Shown here: positions 1-4,803 of the stretch, in pieces
Numbering within the stretch: the first letter of the stretch is position 1
Layout: every line of letters begins with the position of its first letter
DNA from: an uncultured Collinsella sp.
GTDB taxonomy: Bacteria; Actinomycetota; Coriobacteriia; Coriobacteriales; Coriobacteriaceae
Direction of reading: 5' to 3'
NCBI GenBank assembly: GCA_900541285.1
Contig: UQJA01000063.1
Coordinates: 1 to 11,348, forward strand
Length of the DNA: 11,348 nucleotides
Program-made: the position numbers and the translations under genes
Notes under the pieces: model-generated
The model's database searches: none
Seen by the model: only the letters and a program-made list of their open reading frames with translations
What the model was told of the DNA's origin: nothing

Positions 1-160
1 GTTCCCGGTTCCACCGGGCCGCGCGGCAAGGAGATATATTGCCAGACCGGAGGGCCCCCGCGGGCGGGAATCTGGACGTACACATTTCCTACACATCTTG
101 TGATCCGACTGACGTTTGCCAGCCGTTACCTACCGCTCGCCGAGCATCTCTTTATATAAG
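1..160 (-). promoter_or_regulatory. Possible structured leader RNA (T-box-like) of a gene left of the window
   Basis: This stretch has no credible gene. Read on the minus strand it follows the phosphohexomutase stop codon. A TATATA/TATAAA word at 153-158 could be a -10 element, although no good -35 is seen. Downstream come three consecutive small hairpins: CCAGA/TCTGG arms (about 43-76), GGCAA/TTGCC arms (25-43) and CCCGGT/ACCGGG arms (4-18). The last contains GGTGGAACCGG, which matches the UGGNACC core of T-box antiterminators (11 of 14 positions of the AGGGTGGNACCGCG consensus). The partner strand of an antiterminator would lie outside the window, and I do not recognise a clear Stem I or specifier loop. 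The perfect CCCGGT/ACCGGG hairpin could also be a chance or different structure. The T-box reading is an inference at low confidence. Confidence 0.25.
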
Positions 161-172
161 GCAGTCTCATGG

Positions 173-1573
173 TTAAAGCGGATACGTCCCCCTAGCTAAA
201 GCACAGCCAGCATCGAGCAACTCATCACGTTCTTCCACCGAGAACCCCTCGGCGTAGACGCGCACCACTGGTTCGGTCCCGCTAGGACGGACCAGCAGCC
301 ACGTGTCATCCTCAAATGACAGACGCAAGCCGTCCATATGACTAACGTTTTGCGGCACCTTGCCACAAATCGACTTGGGGTTTACGCCCGGCAGCAGGGT
401 TCGTAACGTTTCGGCATCTTCGGCCTCAAGGCGCAAATCGCGTCGACCGTAACTCGTCTTACCAAAACTGTCCTCGAGTTGGTCGACCAGAACGCCCAAA
501 GGCGCGTCCGTCTTTGCCATAAGCTCACACAGAATCAGACAGGCGAGGATTCCATCGCGTTCGGGCATATGCGCGGCGATGCCGATACCACCGGCTTCTT
601 CGCCGCCCATGAGGACGCCGCCCTTCTTCATCTCCGCCGCTATATATTTGAAACCGACTGGTTTGACGGTCACGCGGCAGCCAAGCGCCTCGGCAATGCG
701 ACGCACGAGCGTCGAGCATGAAAGATTGACGACGACGCGCCCCTCCAAATTGCGAAATTGAACCAAGTCGCCCAAAACGAGCGCCATGATCTGATGCGGA
801 TGTATATATCTGCCGCGCTCGTCAACCGCGCCGATGCGGTCGGCGTCGCCGTCGGTCACCAGGCCAGCGCAAGCTCCGTCCTCGATAACCGTGCGCTCGC
901 AAGCGTCCACCCACGGCTCAACGGGGTCGGGGCAGATATCTTCTTGGTCAGACGCCTGCCCGGCGTGAATCTCGTGCACCTCAACGCCAAGCTCGCGCAG
1001 CAAGTCGGCTAGATAGCCCTGGGCTGCGCCGCCCATGGGATCGACAACCACGCGCAGGTGCGCGGCGCGGATGGCTTCGGCATCGACAAACGATGCCACC
1101 GCCTGCATATAGTCAGGAATGATATCCGCGGTGCGATATTGCCCCTCGATCCCCATTGGCTCGGGAGCCATAGTCTCTTCGAGCTCTTCGATGACATCCT
1201 GGTTGGCGGTCGAGCCGTCACCCATGCGAATCTTGAGGCACAGATAGCCCTGCGGATGATGGGACCCCGTCACCATGAGCGCGCCGCACGCTTCACCGTC
1301 ATAAGCCGCCGCCCACGTAAGGGCAGGGGTCGGGACAGGTCGCGAAGCGAGCACGGCGTCTAGCCCGTGCGCTGCTAGCACGCCCGCCGCAAGCTCAGCG
1401 AACTCGCGTGCCAGGGGCCGGGTGTCGAACCCTATATATACCGTTTTGCCCGGATTGGTCTTTTGCCACAACTCGCCGACGGCATCGGCGATACGGGCAA
1501 CGTTATCGGCAGTGAAGTCCTCATCGACGCGAGCGCGCCAACCGTCAGTTCCAAAATGAATTATCGCGCACAC
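173..1573 (-). CDS. Phosphoglucomutase/phosphomannomutase family protein (alpha-D-phosphohexomutase)
   Basis: This is a cytoplasmic enzyme expected to interconvert hexose 1-phosphate and 6-phosphate through a phosphoserine and a bound bisphosphate intermediate, feeding sugar-nucleotide and polysaccharide synthesis. I chose the GTG at 1573 because GAGGTG lies seven bases upstream and the family start (IHFGTDGWRAR) follows at residues 5-15; a longer frame from 1657 adds 28 atypical residues. The protein is then 466 aa, normal for the family. Four family loops are seen: the phosphoserine loop TGSHHP with Ser104, the metal loop DGDADR (Asp241, 243, 245), the sugar loop GEEAGG (324-329) and the phosphate-binding RPSGT (429-433). 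Two loops deviate: the serine loop is usually TASHNP and the sugar loop usually GEESGG. All catalytic residues needed for metal and phosphoserine are present, so I expect an active enzyme; whether it prefers glucose, mannose or an amino sugar cannot be told. It follows the methyltransferase gene on the same strand but is separated from it by a terminator, so it likely has its own promoter, which I could not place firmly. Confidence 0.9.
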   Translation of the reverse strand: MCAIIHFGTDGWRARVDEDFTADNVARIADAVGELWQKTNPGKTVYIGFDTRPLAREFAELAAGVLAAHGLDAVLASRPVPTPALTWAAAYDGEACGALMVTGSHHPQGYLCLKIRMGDGSTANQDVIEELEETMAPEPMGIEGQYRTADIIPDYMQAVASFVDAEAIRAAHLRVVVDPMGGAAQGYLADLLRELGVEVHEIHAGQASDQEDICPDPVEPWVDACERTVIEDGACAGLVTDGDADRIGAVDERGRYIHPHQIMALVLGDLVQFRNLEGRVVVNLSCSTLVRRIAEALGCRVTVKPVGFKYIAAEMKKGGVLMGGEEAGGIGIAAHMPERDGILACLILCELMAKTDAPLGVLVDQLEDSFGKTSYGRRDLRLEAEDAETLRTLLPGVNPKSICGKVPQNVSHMDGLRLSFEDDTWLLVRPSGTEPVVRVYAEGFSVEERDELLDAGCALARGTYPL

Positions 1574-1696
1574 GCGCAGACACCTCACAGTGTTTGGATC
1601 ATGGTACGCATGGGGTATACCCGCAACATGCACTCGGCAACCTGCCGGCACCAGCATTCACCATTTGGGCAAATGCTGCCGAGGACATGCAAGCAA

Positions 1697-1726
1697 TAAA
1701 AAAAACCGCCCCGTATGGAGCGGTTT
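1697..1726 (-). terminator. Rho-independent terminator after the homocysteine methyltransferase gene
   Basis: On the minus strand an AAACCGCTCC/GGGGCGGTTT stem (one U-G wobble) with an ATAC loop is followed by eight T residues. It begins six bases after the stop codon of the upstream gene and ends the regulator-methyltransferase operon. Confidence 0.9.
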
Positions 1727-1731
1727 GCCCT

Positions 1732-2625
1732 TTATATATCGAGCGCCTCGGCCATCGCGGCCGTAGTGATTGCCGTGGTTCCACAGCAACTGCCCACCAT
1801 TGCGGCACCGGCATGTCTCCATTCGATGCATGCGCGCGCGAAAGCTTCGGGGTTCTCGTGCCATACGGGGCCATCCTGAGTCTGGACCGGATCGCCTACG
1901 TTGGGACGCACCGTGACGGGAGTAGTCGCCGATGCAACCATCCTGGGCACCGCCGCGTTCGCGGCCGCAAGCGAACAGCAATTAACACCAACCGAATTTG
2001 CGCCGTGTTTTTCGGCGTACAAAACGGCTGCCTCGATGTTGAGGCCATCGCCCAGCAGGTCGCCTTTATCGTCAACGACAAAACTCACCAGAACAGGCAT
2101 GCCGTCGGCGGCATCTCGGGCGCCGGCAAGCATGGGCTGCAGATTACGGATAGACGTCACCGTCTCGATCAGCAGACCGTCAACACCAGCATTGAGCAAG
2201 GCGTGCGCCTGTTCGCGCGCAATGCCGCGGATTTCACGATACTCGACAGAGTCCTCGGCAAACCACTCAATACCGATCGGGCCCATCGAGCCCAGCAGTA
2301 GCTGAGGGCGCGCCTGGCGGGCATCGTCGACGGCCCCGCGATTGACCTCCACCACGGACGGCGCAATCTGGTCGTGCTTGAGGGCATAGCTCGATGCCTG
2401 AAAGGTATTGGTAATGAGCACCTGCGCGCCGGCGGCGACATACAAGCGATGGATACGAGAAACGGTCTGCGGCTCTGCCAGATTCCAAAACGCCGGTGGA
2501 ATGTCGGCGGCATCGTACTCACTCAACAAAACACTGCCCATGGGGCCCTGCGCCAACAAGGTCTCGCTCGACAAGCGGCGCGTAAGTTCCTCGGCACCAA
2601 AGCGGTTGTAATAACTAGTATCCAT
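1732..2625 (-). CDS. Homocysteine S-methyltransferase family protein
   Basis: This 297-aa protein is a single homocysteine-binding TIM-barrel domain, the unit shared by MmuM, betaine-homocysteine methyltransferase and the N-terminal part of MetH. The zinc ligands are in place: Cys216 in GVNC and the pair Cys280-Cys281 in GSCCGTT. The TNTF (72-75) and GSMGPIG (112-118) family motifs are also visible. The first glycine motif reads QGPMGS (26-31), where related enzymes usually have DGAMGT. The likely role is transfer of a methyl group from a donor such as S-methylmethionine to homocysteine, giving methionine in the cytoplasm; the donor cannot be decided from sequence, and no cobalamin or folate domain is attached. 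The ATG at 2625 lies ten bases after the stop of the upstream DtxR-like gene, with only a GGG as a weak ribosome-binding site inside a run of alternating A and T, so translation is probably coupled. It is the second gene of that operon and is closed by a terminator. Confidence 0.88.
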   Translation of the reverse strand: MDTSYYNRFGAEELTRRLSSETLLAQGPMGSVLLSEYDAADIPPAFWNLAEPQTVSRIHRLYVAAGAQVLITNTFQASSYALKHDQIAPSVVEVNRGAVDDARQARPQLLLGSMGPIGIEWFAEDSVEYREIRGIAREQAHALLNAGVDGLLIETVTSIRNLQPMLAGARDAADGMPVLVSFVVDDKGDLLGDGLNIEAAVLYAEKHGANSVGVNCCSLAAANAAVPRMVASATTPVTVRPNVGDPVQTQDGPVWHENPEAFARACIEWRHAGAAMVGSCCGTTAITTAAMAEALDI

Positions 2626-2635
2626 ATATATCCCG

Positions 2636-3058
2636 CTATTCCTCGACGCTGATTCCTTGCTTTTCGAGATAGGCGAGCCAGCGGTTCATCGTGTCCTCGG
2701 ATAGCGCATGCTCCATCATGCAGGCCTCGGAATCGGCACGCTCAAATTCGACGCCGAGCTCCTGAACCAAAAACGTGCGGATGAGGCGATGACGGTACCA
2801 GATAGCCGTGCCAACCTCGCGACCGCGATCGGTCAGGACTACCTTGCCGTAGTGCGATTGCTCGACAAGCTCGGATGCCTTGAGCGCCGAAACCGCTTTA
2901 TTGACCGATGCCTTGGAGACGCCAAGGCGCTGCGCGATGTCGACCGATCGCACGCCGTTGGTTTCCCCCTCTTCGCTTTCAATGCGAACCATGCACTCCA
3001 AGTAGTCTTCGTTCGCCACCGTCAGATGTAGTTCGCGCGAGCTATTTGTCGTATCCAT
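2636..3058 (-). CDS. DtxR/MntR-family metal-dependent transcriptional regulator
   Basis: This 140-aa protein has the two-domain form of MntR: a winged helix-turn-helix (about residues 17-78, recognition region 48-60) and a helical dimerisation and metal-binding domain (about 79-130). It lacks the C-terminal SH3-like domain of DtxR/IdeR. Candidate metal ligands by alignment from memory are Asp18 and Glu21 in NEDYLE (as in Bacillus MntR Asp8 and Glu11), His90 in YRHRL, and Cys113, Glu116, His117 in ACMMEH (as in DtxR Cys102, Glu105, His106). The site thus mixes MntR and DtxR features. The Glu four residues after the His in both relatives is Arg94 here. It should repress target genes when bound to Mn(II) or Fe(II). 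I chose the ATG at 3058 over 3079 because GGAAG sits just upstream and the family domain starts after it. It is the first gene of an operon with the methyltransferase and diverges from pepT across a palindrome that may be its own operator. Confidence 0.88.
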   Translation of the reverse strand: MDTTNSSRELHLTVANEDYLECMVRIESEEGETNGVRSVDIAQRLGVSKASVNKAVSALKASELVEQSHYGKVVLTDRGREVGTAIWYRHRLIRTFLVQELGVEFERADSEACMMEHALSEDTMNRWLAYLEKQGISVEE

Positions 3059-3089
3059 GATCTTCCGTCCCTTCTGCATTCAATGGCTG

Positions 3090-3095
3090 ATTCTA
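3090..3095 (-). promoter_or_regulatory. Candidate -10 element of the regulator-methyltransferase operon
   Basis: TAGAAT on the minus strand, five of six bases of the sigma-A -10 consensus, lies 31 bases before the chosen ATG of the DtxR-like gene. No good -35 hexamer is seen 17 bases upstream; that place runs into the palindrome at 3113-3130. Confidence 0.45.
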
Positions 3096-3112
3096 CCCCA
3101 TCCAAGCGTCGT

Positions 3113-3130
3113 GGTATGCCGTGGCATACC
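3113..3130. promoter_or_regulatory. Perfect palindrome, candidate operator of the DtxR-like regulator
   Basis: GGTATGCC and GGCATACC form a perfect 8+8 bp inverted repeat with a two-base GT spacer. It sits in the divergent gap between the regulator and pepT, in the spacer just upstream of a plus-strand -10-like TAGAGT and beyond a minus-strand -10-like TAGAAT. Size and symmetry fit a dimeric repressor site of the kind DtxR-family proteins use, although the sequence is not a textbook DtxR or MntR box. That it binds this regulator is inference from position. Confidence 0.5.
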
Positions 3131-3131
3131 G

Positions 3132-3140
3132 TGCTAGAGT
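3132..3140 (+). promoter_or_regulatory. Candidate extended -10 promoter element of pepT
   Basis: TGCTAGAGT fits an extended -10 (TGn followed by TAGAGT), 38 bases before the pepT ATG. The expected -35 position (3112-3117) is poor and overlaps the palindrome at 3113-3130, so a protein bound there would block this promoter. Confidence 0.4.
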
Positions 3141-3178
3141 TCTTGTTGCACACGACGACCAAGATTGGAGCGGTCTTT

Positions 3179-4426
3179 ATGGAAAACACCACCACGAGCC
3201 CCGATGTTCTCGAGCGCTTTTTGCGCTACGTCCAGATCAACACGCAGTCCGAGGATGCAAACTGCGACCAGGTACCCTCGAGCCCCGTTCAGTTTGACCT
3301 TGCCAACGTGCTGGCTGAAGAGCTGCGCGAGCTTGGTGCGGAAGATGCCCACGTGACCGAGCACGCCTATGTCTGCGCGCATATCCCCGCAAGTGCGGGC
3401 GCTGAGGACAAGCCCGCCCTGGGCCTGATCGCCCATCTCGACACCACCGAAGTTGCACCGGGCGCCGGCGTGAAGCCGCACATCGTACACTACGAAGGCG
3501 GCGACCTGGTCTGCGGCACGGTTGACGGTAGACCCGTTGCCATGAGCACCGCCAAGCTTCCCGCCCTGAACGACCTCGCGGGTGAGGACCTGGTCTGCAG
3601 CGATGGCACCACGCTGCTGGGCGCGGATGACAAGGCAGGCGTCGCCGAGATCATGTCGCTTGTCGCGCGTATCGCTCAGGACCCTTCTCTGCCCCATCCC
3701 GCACTCGGCATTTGCTTCTGCCCTGACGAGGAGATCGGCCACGGAGCCGAGCTGTTGGATATCGATACCTTTGGCTGCAAGTACGCCTACACGGTCGACG
3801 GCGGCCCCATCGGCGAGCTGGAGTGGGAGTGTTTTAACGCCGCCGAGGCGACCGTCCGCTTTGAGGGCCAGTCCATCCACCCGGGCGACGCCAAGGGCCG
3901 TATGGTCAACGCAGGCAATCTGTTCTGCGACTTCAACGCGTTGCTCCCCTACGTGCAGCGCCCGGAGTATACGGAAGGCTACGAGGGCTTTTATCACCTT
4001 GAGGGTGTATCTGCGACCGTCGATCACGCCACAGCGCGCTATATCGTCCGCGACCATGACGCCGCCAAGTTCCAGCAGAAACTCGACCTTATTGATGCCG
4101 CCGCCTCGATACTCAACCAGCGTCTGGGTGAGGAGCGCGTGACGGTCGAGATTAAGCAACAGTATCGAAATATGGCCGAGATCGTTCGTGACTATCCCGA
4201 GCTTATTGATGTTGCCAAGGAAGCCTACCTTGCCTGCGGCGTTGAGCCCCAAGTGCTGCCGATTCGTGGCGGCACCGACGGCGCCCAGCTGTCGTTCCGC
4301 GGTCTGCCCTGCCCCAACCTTTCCACCGGCGGCTATTGCTACCACGGCGTCAACGAGTTTGTCCCGGTCAGTTCGCTCGTCAAGATGACCGACGTGCTCC
4401 AGGAGCTCGTCGCCCGCTTTGCATAA
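3179..4426 (+). CDS. pepT: Peptidase T (tripeptide aminopeptidase)
   Basis: This cytoplasmic M20-family zinc aminopeptidase removes the N-terminal residue of tripeptides and helps turn imported peptides into amino acids. It is 415 aa against about 408 in the E. coli enzyme. The two-zinc site is complete: His86 and Asp88 in AHLDT, bridging Asp150 in LLGADDKAG, Glu184 and Glu185 in PDEEIG (the first is the expected general base), Asp207 in YTVDGG and His389 in YHGVNEF. The lid or dimerisation domain fills about residues 215-330, between the two parts of the catalytic domain. I chose the ATG at 3179 because GGAG lies nine bases upstream and the family start follows (ENTTTSPDVLERFLRYV). The frame stays open back to 3083, but that extension would run through the palindrome and promoter. 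It is the only plus-strand gene, and is monocistronic with its own terminator. Sharing the divergent region with a metal regulator suggests, but does not show, metal-linked control. Confidence 0.95.
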   Translation: MENTTTSPDVLERFLRYVQINTQSEDANCDQVPSSPVQFDLANVLAEELRELGAEDAHVTEHAYVCAHIPASAGAEDKPALGLIAHLDTTEVAPGAGVKPHIVHYEGGDLVCGTVDGRPVAMSTAKLPALNDLAGEDLVCSDGTTLLGADDKAGVAEIMSLVARIAQDPSLPHPALGICFCPDEEIGHGAELLDIDTFGCKYAYTVDGGPIGELEWECFNAAEATVRFEGQSIHPGDAKGRMVNAGNLFCDFNALLPYVQRPEYTEGYEGFYHLEGVSATVDHATARYIVRDHDAAKFQQKLDLIDAAASILNQRLGEERVTVEIKQQYRNMAEIVRDYPELIDVAKEAYLACGVEPQVLPIRGGTDGAQLSFRGLPCPNLSTGGYCYHGVNEFVPVSSLVKMTDVLQELVARFA

Positions 4427-4453
4427 GCCTGGCTGCACAAGTCCAAAAGACGA

Positions 4454-4491
4454 ATCGCCCCGTCCTCAACCGAGAACGGGGCGATTTTTTT
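4454..4491 (+). terminator. Rho-independent terminator of pepT
   Basis: ATCGCCCCGT and ACGGGGCGAT form a perfect 10-bp stem around a 12-base loop, followed by seven T residues. It starts 27 bases after the pepT stop codon. Confidence 0.95.
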
Positions 4492-4657
4492 GCTGCAATG
4501 AGAACAGGTTGACGCACGCCAACCTCTTAACGCAAGGATTGTCCCAAACTACCGGCACAAAAGGAACGTCCCCAAGTGCCAAGTGCATCAAGAGTGTCCC
4601 CTTTGACCAGTCGTTTAAGAACGTCCCCAATGACTAACGTCGCAGGTTGAGGACGGG
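4459..4657. repeat. Perfect 13-bp inverted repeat flanking an AT/GTCCC-repeat segment
   Basis: CCCGTCCTCAACC at 4459-4471 is exactly complementary to GGTTGAGGACGGG at 4645-4657. The left arm is half inside the stem and half inside the loop of the pepT terminator. The right arm therefore looks like an inverted partial copy of the terminator, or the two arms are the ends of a small element of about 199 bases. No matching target-site duplication is seen beside the arms and no transposase is encoded between them. Confidence 0.55.
4537..4645. repeat. Four degenerate repeats spaced 27-28 bases (GTCCCC core)
   Basis: Units start at 4537, 4564, 4592 and 4619, each with the pattern GAnnGTCCC(C). The GTCCC cores are at 4541, 4568, 4596 and 4623, giving spacings of 27, 28 and 27. 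The second and fourth units share GAACGTCCCCAA. On the minus strand the words read GGGGACGTTC, of the kind I associate from general experience with REP sequences scattered in gut Firmicutes and Actinobacteria by IS200-like REP-associated transposases. No such transposase is in the window. The segment does not code for a convincing protein. Confidence 0.6.
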
Positions 4658-4663
4658 CAGCGA

Positions 4664-4762
4664 GCGGGTCGCATTTGAGACAAGGTGACGTGAAACGAAA
4701 GGGCGCTGACCTTCCGGTCGCGCCCTTGAAGTTGAACGTCAGATTGTCCAAATGCGGCCCGC
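4664..4762. repeat. Long imperfect hairpin of about 99 bases
   Basis: Nested complementary arms run from outside in: GCGGGTCGCATTTG (4664-4677) with CAAATGCGGCCCGC (4749-4762), one mismatch in fourteen; GACAA (4679-4683) with TTGTC (4744-4748); TGACGT (4686-4691) with ACGTCA (4736-4741); then AAGGGCGC-t-GACC (4699-4711) with GGTCGCGCCCTT (4716-4727) around a TTCC loop. Such depth of pairing is far beyond a plain terminator. It could be a REP/MITE-like element or a structured RNA in the 3' region of the LCP transcript. No coding function is seen. Confidence 0.65.
4688..4727 (-). terminator. Candidate terminator of the murA-LCP transcript
   Basis: The inner hairpin AAGGGCGC/GCGCCCTT with its GACC/GGTC extension is followed on the minus strand by a T-rich but interrupted TTTCGTTTC run. 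It lies about 75 bases past the LCP stop codon and would end the minus-strand block. The interrupted T run makes this less certain than the other terminators. Confidence 0.5.
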
Positions 4763-4775
4763 GCAGCGTCGAGCC

Positions 4776-4803
4776 GTTACGGCGTTTGGTAAAACGCCGT
4801 AAC
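4776..4803 (-). other. Perfect 12-bp-stem hairpin abutting the LCP stop codon
   Basis: GTTACGGCGTTT (4776-4787) pairs completely with AAACGCCGTAAC (4792-4803) around a four-base loop. Its first base directly follows the stop codon of the LCP gene. On the minus strand no T run follows, so it is not a standard intrinsic terminator; it may protect the mRNA 3' end or be part of the neighbouring repeat cluster. Confidence 0.6.

Noticed and set aside
1613..1622. GGGTATACCC palindrome upstream of the phosphohexomutase, possible promoter/operator
   Set aside because: It is only ten bases long; the TATACC inside could be a -10, but the best -35 (TTGCCG) is at 15 bases and the case is too weak to list as a feature.
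1574..1657. N-terminal 28-residue extension of the phosphohexomutase
   Set aside because: The family start follows the GTG at 1573, which has a well-spaced GAGGTG; the extension has no family similarity.
3134..4438. 434-aa open frame on the minus strand opposite pepT
   Set aside because: It mirrors pepT across its whole length and has no recognisable domain; pepT has an intact active site, start and terminator.
4419..4637. 72-aa open frame on the plus strand in the pepT-LCP gap
   Set aside because: It begins inside the end of pepT, reads through the terminator and the GTCCC repeats, and has no ribosome-binding site or domain.
4537..4645. CRISPR array
   Set aside because: The units share only about a ten-base core with no constant repeat and unique spacer pattern, total length is 109 bases and no cas gene is near.
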